64,000 bases of DNA from Puniceicoccaceae bacterium (GTDB taxonomy: Bacteria; Verrucomicrobiota; Verrucomicrobiia; Opitutales; JAFGAQ01): positions 434,001-498,000 of the forward strand of contig JANQOQ010000014.1 in NCBI GenBank assembly GCA_028285755.1. The letters are read 5' to 3'. The first letter of the stretch is position 1. Each line of letters begins with the position of its first letter. Shown here in pieces: positions 1 to 9,141 of the stretch. Below the pieces are notes generated by a model, which was not told the DNA's origin, did not search any database, and worked only from the letters and a program-made list of their open reading frames with translations. Position numbers and translations under genes: made by a program.

Positions 1-2502
1 TTTTTGGAGCCACTTCATGGAGACAGCGAAACACCCAAACCTTTCAACTTACCGGAAGGCAGGGCAATAGAGACCTTACGAAAAGCTGCGCTACAGGGCG
101 AAATCCAAGTCATTTTTTGGGATTCTGTAGTCGAAGGCGTTATGACCAATGCTATACAGGGAAGTTATCTTCCGGGGGCCGCATTGGAAATCATGCTGGC
201 AGGTACCGGTCTCGAATTCGCTCAGGCAAATCGCAATGATGCTTATGTCATCAGGCAAATCCAAAGCGAGGGCGAAATCTACGGCAGTGACGATACAACC
301 AACACAACTAAGTTAAATACTGAAAAAAAACCCGATTCTGAAATGAATACAATAAAGAATAATTGGTTAAAGTCACTTGCCGCCGTACTAAGTCTGGGAA
401 TCGCATATACTCCCAATACGTCGTTTGCCCAGAACCCTGATGAGGGTGAACCGTTTGAACTGCCTGCATTTGTGGTCGTCACTGAAGAGCAGACGGGCTA
501 CCTGGCTGCGAATGTCTATAGTGGAACCCGGACCCGGCAATTACTGCGGGATTTGCCGAAGACCATCAATGTTGTTACCGCCGATTTTTTGGACGATCTG
601 TCCATTTTTGATCTTGCGGAGTCGACCCGTTATAGCAGTGGTATTATCCCTCATGCCAGTGAGAATGCGATCTTCAATGAAAATGTATATACAATCCGCG
701 GATTTCGCACAAACATCCACTCCCGCGAAGGGGTAACCCGGCTCATCGGGCCCTCGAATTCGGCCGGCATCGAGCGCGTAGAAATCGTTAAAGGTCCATC
801 AAGTTTGCTGTATGGGCAGATATCTCCTGCGGGAACGGTAAACTACATTATGAAACGACCCCTCGGGCGTAAACATGCTGAAGTAGGCGTGTCTATCGGC
901 AGTTGGGAAAACTATCGGGCTACCTTGGATGTCGGGAATAGTTTTGGCACGAGCGAGGCGTCATGGAGGTTAAATGCGGCATTTCAGGATACCAATACAT
1001 GGCGCGACTTTGAGAACTTTCAAAACACTTATCTCGCACCTTCTTTCAACACACGCTTCAATAATGGGCGCACCGTATTGACTGTTTGGGCTGAGTGGTT
1101 GGATCGGCAAGGGTCACCCGGATCGATCCCTGTTCGCAGAGTAGACAACACAGGCCCGGCAGACGGGTTGCCCTGGTCTTTCAATGCAAATGGGCCGGAT
1201 GGCGTTCGCGATCAAAGGCGCTACAATATCACTGCAGAACTCGTACAGGATATTACCTCATGGGTGGATTTCCGTTTCTTCTATGATAGGGCCAGTGATG
1301 AGATTTACGAGAATACTGCTCGGGTTCTTCGTATTGATCCTAATGGCGAAACCATGAATCGTAATGCAACATTAGATCAAATCGAAAGGGAGTTTGATAC
1401 CATACAGGCATCTTTGCTTTTCGAGCGCCAAATCGGTGAGTTTAACTTAAACTTTCTTGTAGGCTATGACCGCACGGAAAATGAACAGGATCAGGTTCGT
1501 TTCGATAACCGCAGTCTCCCCAGAATCAATTGGAGAAACCCCACACCTGAGCAGTATGCTTACGGAGATCCTTCAGACTATACCCGTTTGCGCGCTGATC
1601 GCAAAAACCAGGGGGTGACCTCTGCGTGGTTTGGGACTCTGCATGGAAGCGCGTTTGACGATCGCCTTCACTTCCTGTTTGGAGTGCGTGATGACAGTCA
1701 GGAGGCTGAGGTTCTTAATCGAGCCAGGGGAGATACGGGTTTCACTCAAACAGCCGACCGGGGCGCTACTGTAGAGCAATATGGACTGTCTTACCGCATT
1801 ACACCCAATATTAGCATATACGGGAGTTTTGCGGAATCTTACTTGCCGCCGGGACGGCCCACCAACAACGACGGAACCGTAACATTTGGTCCACAGGTGG
1901 GTGAGGGCACTGATATCGGATTCAAATTCAGTTTATTTGAACAAAGGGTCTCGGGTACCGTAGCCTGGTTTGATATCGATAACACGAATATCGTACGTTT
2001 TAATCCATCCCTATTGGACGGGGAAGGGGATTGGGAAGCATCCGGTCTGGAAAACAGCAATGGAATTGAGGCGGATTTAGTGCTGAATGTTACGCCTGAT
2101 TGGACGGGCACGCTCTCGGTTACCCAATTGAATGCTGAAGTAGTCAACAACGTTGCAAACCCGGCAACCAATGGTGCCCGCCTACCGGATGCACCTGAAT
2201 TCCAATTCAGCACCTGGCAAAAATATACGGTACCGTCTGGCCCGCTTGAGGGTGCTGAGTTCGGGGTAGGGGCCATTTACCTGGATGAGCGTGTCCTTAT
2301 TACCAACAGTGGTAATGAGATTTGGGTGGACCCCGCTTACTGGAGATTTGATCTGATGGTATCTTACCCGTTCCAGATCGGAGATACTACTCTGCGGGCG
2401 AAGTTGAACGTTCGCAATCTGAGCGATGAGGAATACCTGAATCAGGTCTTGAATTATGGGAATCCCCGTGAGGTGATCTTCAGCCTCAACGCGCGATTCT
2501 AA
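1..2502 (+). CDS. TonB-dependent receptor with N-terminal STN domain (5' end outside window)
   Basis: Outer-membrane receptor of the FhuA/siderophore-type family. The reading frame is open at the left edge, so the true start is probably upstream. An STN (secretin/TonB short N-terminal) domain covers roughly the first 90 residues seen. Around residue 114 (ATG at 343) a second signal-peptide-like stretch begins with basic residues, a hydrophobic core and an AQ cleavage-like end, followed by the 'FELPAFVV' motif that usually opens mature Opitutia receptors. The plug follows (conserved 'YTIRGF' and 'VEIVKGPSSLLYG') and then a beta barrel ending in the expected terminal Phe. It heads a cluster of polysaccharide-degrading genes, so it may import oligosaccharide, although its closest named relatives carry siderophores. 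Substrate is not determinable from sequence. Confidence 0.9.
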   Translation, partial: FLEPLHGDSETPKPFNLPEGRAIETLRKAALQGEIQVIFWDSVVEGVMTNAIQGSYLPGAALEIMLAGTGLEFAQANRNDAYVIRQIQSEGEIYGSDDTTNTTKLNTEKKPDSEMNTIKNNWLKSLAAVLSLGIAYTPNTSFAQNPDEGEPFELPAFVVVTEEQTGYLAANVYSGTRTRQLLRDLPKTINVVTADFLDDLSIFDLAESTRYSSGIIPHASENAIFNENVYTIRGFRTNIHSREGVTRLIGPSNSAGIERVEIVKGPSSLLYGQISPAGTVNYIMKRPLGRKHAEVGVSIGSWENYRATLDVGNSFGTSEASWRLNAAFQDTNTWRDFENFQNTYLAPSFNTRFNNGRTVLTVWAEWLDRQGSPGSIPVRRVDNTGPADGLPWSFNANGPDGVRDQRRYNITAELVQDITSWVDFRFFYDRASDEIYENTARVLRIDPNGETMNRNATLDQIEREFDTIQASLLFERQIGEFNLNFLVGYDRTENEQDQVRFDNRSLPRINWRNPTPEQYAYGDPSDYTRLRADRKNQGVTSAWFGTLHGSAFDDRLHFLFGVRDDSQEAEVLNRARGDTGFTQTADRGATVEQYGLSYRITPNISIYGSFAESYLPPGRPTNNDGTVTFGPQVGEGTDIGFKFSLFEQRVSGTVAWFDIDNTNIVRFNPSLLDGEGDWEASGLENSNGIEADLVLNVTPDWTGTLSVTQLNAEVVNNVANPATNGARLPDAPEFQFSTWQKYTVPSGPLEGAEFGVGAIYLDERVLITNSGNEIWVDPAYWRFDLMVSYPFQIGDTTLRAKLNVRNLSDEEYLNQVLNYGNPREVIFSLNARF

Positions 2503-2525
2503 TTTGATAAAATTCTGATTTATAG

Positions 2526-2553
2526 GGCGGCAACACTTAGCTGTGTTGCTGCC
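2526..2553 (+). terminator. Hairpin between receptor and hydrolase genes
   Basis: Arms at 2526-2536 and 2543-2553 pair over 11 positions with one mismatch around a 6-nt loop and are followed by only three T. It may end receptor transcription partially or act as a processing/stabilising hairpin before the next gene, which starts 11 bp later. The weak T tract lowers confidence as a strong terminator. Confidence 0.5.
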
Positions 2554-2564
2554 TTTAACTACCT

Positions 2565-3707
2565 ATGAATAGAAGAGATTTTCTGCAAAATAGTTTGGGG
2601 TTAGCCGGTTATTTGGGTTGCTCACGACTTCCCGGTTTTGCCAGCGACAAAGAGGGCTTCTTTCGAATTAAACCAGATTCGCAAGGCTATAAGCTGTTTG
2701 ATTCCCGTGGAAATGTATTCTACTCACTTGGTCTCAATCATTTTGATCAGGCGGCACTATTAAGAGAAAATCCGGACGATGTATGGTTTACGCGTTACTC
2801 AAACAGTAAGGAAAAGTGGCTGAAAGAAGGTGTGCGCAAAGACATGCTCGATTGGGGCTTCAATACGGTGGGTTGGACGGCTGATGCGGTTGTCGGCACG
2901 CATGACGTGCGCTATCATTCTGATGAGTTTGAATTTGAGGACTATCAGGCAATCGGTCTTCCTTATTGTCACCGTTTACCATTTGCAGAGATTCACCACT
3001 ATGACTCTGAACACAGATGGCCGGATTTTTTCAGTGAAGGATTTGAAGATTGGTGCGATTATGTAGCGAGACTGCAATGTGTGCGGTTTCGGGATGATCC
3101 TAAATTGATTGGTTATTTTTATGCGGATTGTCCTGCCTGGATTCATACGCGCGGGGAAGCTGCCTGGAAGGGGCCGATCATGGACCCCAAGGATGCGGCG
3201 ACTCCATCCGGCGAGAAAGAGCTTCATCGTATCGCCACTCAGTATTACCGGGTTACCCATGAGGCGATTAGGCGTTATGATCCAAATCATCTGATTTTGG
3301 GGGATCGCTACGACGCCTGGCGTCCGTGGACTCCTGTAGTATTCAAGGCAGCCGCGCCTTATATTGATGTCTACAGCATACAATGCTTTGGAGAACCTGA
3401 GCGGGTAAGAGACCGTCTGCTCGAGATGGGCACCCATTTTAATAAGCCCATGCTACTGGCCGATACAGGTGCGCAGCATTTCTGTGAATGTTCGGGAACT
3501 TACGAGCACGATGTTGGGCACTATAAAAAGCTTTTAAAGGTTCTTGATCAGTTGCCCACCAATATTGGCATGCACTTCTGCGGTTCTTACATTAAAAACG
3601 GAGTCAGGGCCTATGGGCTGAAAAACAGAAATGATGAAGTGATTAGTCCGCTTGCGAGTGAGTTGCACTCGCTCAACCAATCTTTCCTTAAACGGATGTA
3701 CAACTAG
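2565..3707 (+). CDS. Putative exported glycoside hydrolase (agarase-like TIM barrel)
   Basis: A 380-residue protein with a twin-arginine leader (RRDFLQ at residues 3-8, then a short hydrophobic segment). The mature part opens with the 'FFRIKPDSQGYKLFDSRGN' and 'SLGLNHFD' pattern seen in proteins annotated as agarase-like hydrolases in Planctomycetes and Verrucomicrobia. 'LIGYFYADCPAW' in the middle occupies the place of the beta-4 strand of clan GH-A barrels, but the usual Asn-Glu pair is not obvious there, so the catalytic residues are uncertain. It sits between a TonB receptor and a GH29 fucosidase, which supports a role in polysaccharide breakdown in the periplasm or at the surface. I cannot assign a CAZy family or substrate. 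Confidence 0.65.
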   Translation: MNRRDFLQNSLGLAGYLGCSRLPGFASDKEGFFRIKPDSQGYKLFDSRGNVFYSLGLNHFDQAALLRENPDDVWFTRYSNSKEKWLKEGVRKDMLDWGFNTVGWTADAVVGTHDVRYHSDEFEFEDYQAIGLPYCHRLPFAEIHHYDSEHRWPDFFSEGFEDWCDYVARLQCVRFRDDPKLIGYFYADCPAWIHTRGEAAWKGPIMDPKDAATPSGEKELHRIATQYYRVTHEAIRRYDPNHLILGDRYDAWRPWTPVVFKAAAPYIDVYSIQCFGEPERVRDRLLEMGTHFNKPMLLADTGAQHFCECSGTYEHDVGHYKKLLKVLDQLPTNIGMHFCGSYIKNGVRAYGLKNRNDEVISPLASELHSLNQSFLKRMYN

Positions 3708-3769
3708 TCAATAAGCGTTCAACCCACACTTTTCATACAATCCATCCAAATTTTAAACCCACTTTAAAT

Positions 3770-5215
3770 ATGACACTATTTACCGTAATGAGATTCTATA
3801 AACTATTAGTATTGATGAGCTTGCTTCCGTTGTTTGCGCTAATCGCGAAAGCGGACACTGCGAAGTACATTGAGGCAAAACCCGACAACCAATGGTTTAG
3901 CGATGCCAAATTCGGCATGTTTATTCATTTTGGGCTCTACAGTATTCCCGCCGGCGAATGGAAAGGAGAAAGGGTCGGTCGCAACTGGTATGCCGAATGG
4001 ATACGCACCCAACAGGGCTTTCCGGAATACAATGCAGAAGGGGGTGTCGGAATACCCCGTGCTGAATACGATACATTGCTCGACCAGTTTAATCCTCAAA
4101 AGTTCGATGCGGACGCCTGGATTCGCATGGCCAAGGAAGCGGGTATGAAGTATTTTCTGATTACGGCGAAGCACCATGATGGTTTTGCGCTTTGGCCTTC
4201 CGAAGTTTCTGATTACAACGTTGCTGATGCGACGCCCTTCAAGCGCGATATACTGGCTGAACTGGCCGAAGCATGTGAAAAGTATGATATTGCCCTGGGT
4301 TTTTATTATTCACACTGGCAGGACTGGGGGCATCCGGGTGGAGCGATGCCTCCCTGGCCAACTAATTCGGGGGAGTGGGATATAGAGCCGACTGTAGAGC
4401 AACCTTCGCAGGAGGATTTTGAAAAATATTTTCGTAAAATAAGTATCCCGCAGGTGCTCGAGCTCATCGAGAATTATCAGCCTAAGTTCTTCTGGTTTGA
4501 TAATTGGGAGAAAAGCGAGATGTTGACAGAGGAGTTGCTCAATGAGTTGATCGTGACCGTGCGCAAGCACAGTCCGGAAGCGCTGATAAACAGCCGTATC
4601 GGCACTACGTGGAACCATCCCAAGGGCGACGCCATCGTCGATATTTTTTCCATGATGGATAATGTGTTTCCCGAGAAGAGCCTTGGCAGGGTGTGGGAAA
4701 CCTCCGGCACGATGCAACGTTCATGGGGCTATCATAAGTTGGACCCTGCGTGGAAACCCATCAAACAGCTATTACGACATCTCGTGGATAACACCTCTCG
4801 TGGAGGGAATTATCAGCTCAACGTGGGGCCAAAAGGAGATGGTAGCTTCCCGCTACCGGCTATACGCAGGCTCAGGGAAATAGGCTCGTGGATGGATATC
4901 AATGGAGAGGCTATTTATGAAACTGATCCGGTGCTGCTGCCTGAACCCCAGTGGGGGCGACTTACCGGCAAACAAGCAGAAGATGCGTACCGGATTTACG
5001 TTCATGTATATGACTGGCCGCAAGATCGCACACTGGCATTGCAGGAGTTGAGCAGCCTACCTCAGAATGCATATCTCCTGGAATCGGGCTACCCGGTTGG
5101 GTCTGGTTTGAAGGGTAGCAATTTAAAGTTAGAGCTTCCTGTGGATGTAGCGCCTGATGAACGGATAACCGTAATTGTTTTGGAATTTGATGAAAATCCG
5201 GTCGAAATAAAGTAA
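3770..5215 (+). CDS. Alpha-L-fucosidase (GH29)
   Basis: Hydrolyses terminal alpha-L-fucose with retention. Signal peptide at residues 1-28; a second ATG at 3788 would give a more usual leader and is an equally good start. GH29 hallmarks are present in order: 'WFSDAKFGMFIHFGLYS', 'YFLITAKHHDGFALW', 'GFYYSHWQDW' and 'FFWFDNW', whose Asp244 fits the family nucleophile. The C-terminal part has 'GGNYQLNVGPKGDG' followed by a small beta domain. Length (481) is normal for secreted GH29. Together with the flanking hydrolase, esterase and sulfatase it points to use of a sulfated fucose-containing polymer, possibly algal. Confidence 0.95.
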   Translation: MTLFTVMRFYKLLVLMSLLPLFALIAKADTAKYIEAKPDNQWFSDAKFGMFIHFGLYSIPAGEWKGERVGRNWYAEWIRTQQGFPEYNAEGGVGIPRAEYDTLLDQFNPQKFDADAWIRMAKEAGMKYFLITAKHHDGFALWPSEVSDYNVADATPFKRDILAELAEACEKYDIALGFYYSHWQDWGHPGGAMPPWPTNSGEWDIEPTVEQPSQEDFEKYFRKISIPQVLELIENYQPKFFWFDNWEKSEMLTEELLNELIVTVRKHSPEALINSRIGTTWNHPKGDAIVDIFSMMDNVFPEKSLGRVWETSGTMQRSWGYHKLDPAWKPIKQLLRHLVDNTSRGGNYQLNVGPKGDGSFPLPAIRRLREIGSWMDINGEAIYETDPVLLPEPQWGRLTGKQAEDAYRIYVHVYDWPQDRTLALQELSSLPQNAYLLESGYPVGSGLKGSNLKLELPVDVAPDERITVIVLEFDENPVEIK

Positions 5216-5281
5216 TATTATGCATCTGGTTTGGTTGGCGGGAAGTTCAACACGCCATATGTTCTTTTATCGGACTGATTT

Positions 5282-6550
5282 ATGAAACTTCGAACAACAT
5301 CTACACTACTTTCCTGCTGTATTTATTTATGGCTTTCGATGAGCGTATCGTTAGCCAAGCCCTATTCAGGACCCTGGGATTTAGACTCTCTCATTAATGA
5401 AAATACCCGTTACCATATAGTAGATGATTCTGGTCCCATATACAGCATCCTGTATGAAGGGGAACGGGTGCATGAACACTCCACAGAGGTATTTGCTTTC
5501 TATGCCAGCCCGCTAACCCTGGACAGAGAATATAAGGGTGATGATTTTCCCGGTATCGTGTTAATCCATGGTGGGGGTGGTACTGCTTATTCAGACTGGG
5601 TGTGGAAGTGGGCGCAACACGGCTTTGCAGCCATCGCAATGGATTTATCGGGCAGAATGCCCCCCCAACCTCAATTTGATAGCCAAGGCAACAAGATTCG
5701 GGATAACCGCCACCCGAAAGAGTTACGCGTCGCTTTGGAAAACGGGGGCCTGGATCACACACGTATCGAAAAATTCGAGAGTATCGGTGGGTCCTATAGT
5801 GACGATTGGCCCTACCATGCCATCGCGAATGGGATCAAAGCTCATAACGTTCTCAGAAAGATGCCGGGAGTCAATGCCAAGCAAACGGCTGTGACAGGAA
5901 TAAGCTGGGGAGGATACACTACCAGTATTGTCGCCTCCCTGGATAATCGTTTTAAGGCCGCCATACCGGTGTATGGTTGCGGGTTTTTGTATGAAGGCGA
6001 ATCCGTGCAAAAACCACTCATAGATGAGCTGGGTGACAAAGCTCAGCTGTGGATAGATAAATACGACCCTTCACAGTATTTAGGCTACTGTGAAGTGCCC
6101 ATTTTCTGGGTTAACGGAACCAACGATCGCCACTACCCGCTGGATAGCTTCATGAAATCCTACCACTTGGTGAATTCTCCTAAGAAACTGCGGATCGAGC
6201 CGGGTATGAAGCACAGTCATGAAGCGGGATGGAAACCCGATGAAATTATGATTCACCTGAAATCGCTTTTTTTTAATGAGCCTGCTCTGCCGGTCATTCA
6301 TCAGGTAACTCAATTAGATGATGGCCGTGTTCAGGTGGAATACACAGCAGATTTACCCATTAAGGAGGCCGCATTGCATTTTACCGAAGATAAAGGGTTG
6401 AGAAGCGAACGAAAGTGGAGGACCATCGAAGCTAAAATCCACGTAGGCAAGATCATTACATTAGCCCTGCCGACATCTGCAAATACCTGGCTGGTTACCC
6501 TGACTGATGAACGAGGTACCATGGTATCAACCGAAGCTTTCTTCAGGTAA
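5282..6550 (+). CDS. Secreted alpha/beta hydrolase, acetyl-xylan-esterase/prolyl-oligopeptidase-like
   Basis: A 422-residue exported protein with a signal peptide (about residues 1-25). The fold is shown by 'GIVLIHGGGGTAYSDW' (oxyanion-hole strand) and the nucleophile elbow 'GISWGGY' with Ser208. A late Asp around 'NGTNDRHYPLD' and a His in 'GMKHSHEAGW' can complete the triad. About 90 residues follow that resemble a small beta-sandwich. Related dienelactone-hydrolase or acetyl-esterase family members are common in verrucomicrobial polysaccharide clusters, where they remove acetyl or other ester groups from sugars. Position between a fucosidase and a sulfatase agrees with a deacetylating role, but peptidase or carboxylesterase activity is not excluded. 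Confidence 0.75.
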   Translation: MKLRTTSTLLSCCIYLWLSMSVSLAKPYSGPWDLDSLINENTRYHIVDDSGPIYSILYEGERVHEHSTEVFAFYASPLTLDREYKGDDFPGIVLIHGGGGTAYSDWVWKWAQHGFAAIAMDLSGRMPPQPQFDSQGNKIRDNRHPKELRVALENGGLDHTRIEKFESIGGSYSDDWPYHAIANGIKAHNVLRKMPGVNAKQTAVTGISWGGYTTSIVASLDNRFKAAIPVYGCGFLYEGESVQKPLIDELGDKAQLWIDKYDPSQYLGYCEVPIFWVNGTNDRHYPLDSFMKSYHLVNSPKKLRIEPGMKHSHEAGWKPDEIMIHLKSLFFNEPALPVIHQVTQLDDGRVQVEYTADLPIKEAALHFTEDKGLRSERKWRTIEAKIHVGKIITLALPTSANTWLVTLTDERGTMVSTEAFFR

Positions 6551-6622
6551 TGATCTGCCTGCAGCTATTCATATGCGGATTATGCATATAAGGAAAATCA
6601 AACACAGTATCATCATATCAAC

Positions 6623-8146
6623 ATGCGACACAGTTTAACTAGAATGACAAAATCCATAGTTGCGGTGCTATTATTAGCTGGGTTTTTATCAAATGCTCTA
6701 AGTGCGAAGAAAAATGTTCTGCTGATTATAGCCGATGACCTGAATTGTAATCTGGGGACCTATGGGCACCCGATCGTAAAGACACCGCATATTGACCGTC
6801 TCGCGGACATAGGGGTTCAATTTCAGAACGCTTTCTGCAATTTCCCCGTTTGCGGACAGTCCCGCGCCAGTTTGATGACCGGTTTGTATCCGGAACAAAA
6901 TGGAGTAACTCACTTGCAGCAGTTATTTCGCCATACGGTTCCGGGAGTAACGACATTGAGCCAGCACTTCATGAATCACGGATATACTGCGGCAAGAGTG
7001 GGAAAAATTTACCACTATGGTAATCCTGTGGATATTGGGACTAATGGACACGATGATCCTGATTCCTGGGATATACGAATCAATCCTAAGGGGCGCGATA
7101 AAGCTGAAGAAGATAAGATTTTCTCACTCATTCCCGGTGAATTTGGAGCGACCCTAAGCTGGTTTGCCGCTGAAGGGGAAGATGAAGAGCAAACCGATGG
7201 TAGGGTGGCTACCGAAAGTATTAAGCTGTTGGAGCGATTTTCTAAATCGGATGAGCCCTTCTTCCTGGCAGTCGGCTTTTACAAGCCGCATACACCCTTT
7301 GTCGCACCCAAAAAGTATTTCGAAATGTATGATCTTTCGGATATTGAAGTTCCCCGGGTGCCTGCGAATTACCACGACAGCTTACCGAAGCCTGCTGTGA
7401 GGACGCTTCAAAGATGGAGGTCACAAATCGATCTCCCGGAGGAAACGGCGCGTAAGGCTATTCATGCTTACTACGCGACCATTTCATTTCTGGATACCCA
7501 GGTGGGTAGAGTAGTGAATGCCCTGGAGCAGCTAGGCCTAAGCGAAGACACGATTATTGTTTTTACCTCCGACCATGGCTTTCACATGGGTGAACACGGC
7601 TTCTTTCAAAAAACGACACTGTTTGAACATGCGGATCGAGTTCCATTCATCATCTCTGCGCCTGATATGGCAGGGAATGGTCATCAATCAAATTCTCTGG
7701 TAGAGCTGATCGATCTTTATAAAACTTTATCTTCATTGGCGGGAATTCCAAGGGTTCCTGAATATGTGCAAGGATTTGATATCACACCCATTTTAGATGA
7801 GCCCAATAAAACTGTCCGGGATGCAGCAATCACTCAGCTTAGAAATGGGTATAGCATCCGCACTAAACGCTATCGATATACCAAATGGAATAATATTGAG
7901 GGATTAAATACAGAACTGTATGACCGATTGAGTGACCCCTCAGAACTGATCAATTTGTCCCAGGACTCCAACTATCAGGATGTTGTGGCTAGTTTGGACA
8001 AAATCTGGCAACAGAAGGTAAAACAGATACAAACAAAACCCGATGGCTATCAATTCATTCCCGCAGATCCAGAGAACTACAATATTTCTTCTGAGAAATA
8101 TCGGGAAATGGAGAAATCTGGAACGTTACCCAGGATGCATAGGTAG
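6623..8146 (+). CDS. Secreted sulfatase (iduronate-2-sulfatase-like, S1) with variant active-site motif
   Basis: A 507-residue type I sulfatase with a signal peptide (residues 1-28). Metal-binding 'LLIIADDLN', 'TPHIDRLA' and the distal 'FTSDHGFHMGEHG' block match the iduronate-sulfatase/choline-sulfatase group. The residue converted to formylglycine should be Cys77, but the motif reads Cys-Gly-Gln-Ser-Arg: Gln replaces the Pro of the classic C-x-P-x-R recognition sequence. The rest of the signature ('ASLMTGLYPEQNGV') is normal, so the enzyme may still be matured. It would remove sulfate from the polysaccharide handled by the upstream fucosidase and hydrolase. It is the last gene of the plus-strand cluster. 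Confidence 0.92.
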   Translation: MRHSLTRMTKSIVAVLLLAGFLSNALSAKKNVLLIIADDLNCNLGTYGHPIVKTPHIDRLADIGVQFQNAFCNFPVCGQSRASLMTGLYPEQNGVTHLQQLFRHTVPGVTTLSQHFMNHGYTAARVGKIYHYGNPVDIGTNGHDDPDSWDIRINPKGRDKAEEDKIFSLIPGEFGATLSWFAAEGEDEEQTDGRVATESIKLLERFSKSDEPFFLAVGFYKPHTPFVAPKKYFEMYDLSDIEVPRVPANYHDSLPKPAVRTLQRWRSQIDLPEETARKAIHAYYATISFLDTQVGRVVNALEQLGLSEDTIIVFTSDHGFHMGEHGFFQKTTLFEHADRVPFIISAPDMAGNGHQSNSLVELIDLYKTLSSLAGIPRVPEYVQGFDITPILDEPNKTVRDAAITQLRNGYSIRTKRYRYTKWNNIEGLNTELYDRLSDPSELINLSQDSNYQDVVASLDKIWQQKVKQIQTKPDGYQFIPADPENYNISSEKYREMEKSGTLPRMHR

Positions 8147-8202
8147 CTTTTATGTCCTAGTACCGTTTGTGAGCAGGCGGTGAGGTGTGTTTACTGATTC
8201 AT

Positions 8203-8258
8203 ATTCTTAAAACAGCGTATCAAAACACTTTCACCATTGAGTCCTGTATTTTAAGAAT
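8203..8258. repeat. Long imperfect inverted repeat in gene-free spacer
   Basis: Arms at 8203-8215 and 8244-8258 pair over 13 bp with a 2-nt bulge, separated by 28 bp. It lies in the 194-bp spacer between the sulfatase gene and the tRNA-Lys gene, where I see no coding sequence. No T tract follows on either strand, so it is not a typical intrinsic terminator. Confidence 0.45.
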
Positions 8259-8340
8259 GAGTTAAGCCAACATCAGACTTATAACTGAATAACCTAAAAT
8301 CATTCCAGTTTGGAATTTAATCAATGGCTGACGGCTTTAG

Positions 8341-8416
8341 TGGTAGACCGGCCGGGACTCGAACCCGGAACCAATGGCTTAAAAGGCCACTGCTCTACCG
8401 ATTGAGCTACCGATCC
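8341..8416 (-). tRNA. tRNA-Lys (anticodon TTT)
   Basis: The minus strand folds into a complete 76-nt cloverleaf. The 7-bp acceptor stem includes G1-U72 and U4-G69 wobbles. There is a 4-bp D stem, a 5-bp anticodon stem enclosing the loop CTTTTAA (anticodon TTT, lysine), a 5-nt variable loop, a T stem CCGGG/CCCGG with TTCGAGT loop, and an encoded CCA end at 8341-8343. It stands alone, 113 bp from the end of ruvA, which lies upstream on the same strand. Confidence 0.97.
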
Positions 8417-8529
8417 CTAAATTCATTCTGGGTATGCTGCTCTACTGAGCGAGCATTCCAAAAAAACGCTGTATATTGGGTCGTTATAACCCCTTCGTCA
8501 ATAACTATATCGGACAAAGCCGGATTCTC

Positions 8530-9138
8530 TTATGATTTGAGCGCGATTTTTAAAATTTGCTCAATTGTAGCATCTTCTGGGGCTTTTTTGTGAGCCTGGG
8601 TTGCCTTTTTTGCAGCATCTGCGGGTTTAAAGCCGAGCGTCACCAATGCGGCAATCACATCATCAATAATGGAGTTGTTTCCTAAACCGCTCATTGGCCC
8701 GGTGAGGTTGCCTTCCGGCGCGGCCATGGTCTCTTTTGCAAATACATCCTTAAGCTCAAGCACCAGGCGTTCGGCTGTTTTTTTGCCGATCCCGGGGCAT
8801 TGGGTGAGCAGGTGCACATTTTCGGTCATAATTGCAGACTTGAGGGAATCAACAGTGATTCTACTCAGTATATTAAGCGCAATTTTCGGGCCGATGCCGG
8901 ATACCTTTTCTGTGAGTGCAATGAATGCGTCTTTTTCAGTCTGGCTGGAAAAGCCGTAGAGACTTTGCGAATCCTCGCGAACCACCATCTGCGTGAGCAG
9001 CTTTACCGGGCTACCAATGGGTGGTAGTTTTTCAGCAGTCTGCAGGCTGATGTTTACCAAGTAGCCTATCCCTCCTGCTTCTACAACGGCGAGTAATGGG
9101 CTGGCTTGGGTGAGCTCTCCTTTAATATAACCTATCAT
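8530..9138 (-). CDS. ruvA: Holliday junction DNA helicase subunit RuvA
   Basis: RuvA binds four-way DNA junctions as a tetramer and loads the RuvB motor for branch migration in recombinational repair. At 202 residues it has normal length. The N-terminal OB-fold starts 'MIGYIKGELTQASP' with 'VEAGGIGYLVNIS'. The two helix-hairpin-helix motifs are visible at 'LTEKVSGIGPKIALNIL' and 'LTQCPGIGKKTAERLVLEL'. A flexible linker precedes the C-terminal UBA-like domain III ('ALVTLGFKPADAAKKA'). The gene begins 3 bp after dapB and is probably cotranscribed with it; ruvB and ruvC are not in the window. Confidence 0.97.
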   Translation of the reverse strand: MIGYIKGELTQASPLLAVVEAGGIGYLVNISLQTAEKLPPIGSPVKLLTQMVVREDSQSLYGFSSQTEKDAFIALTEKVSGIGPKIALNILSRITVDSLKSAIMTENVHLLTQCPGIGKKTAERLVLELKDVFAKETMAAPEGNLTGPMSGLGNNSIIDDVIAALVTLGFKPADAAKKATQAHKKAPEDATIEQILKIALKS

Positions 9139-9141
9139 AAC

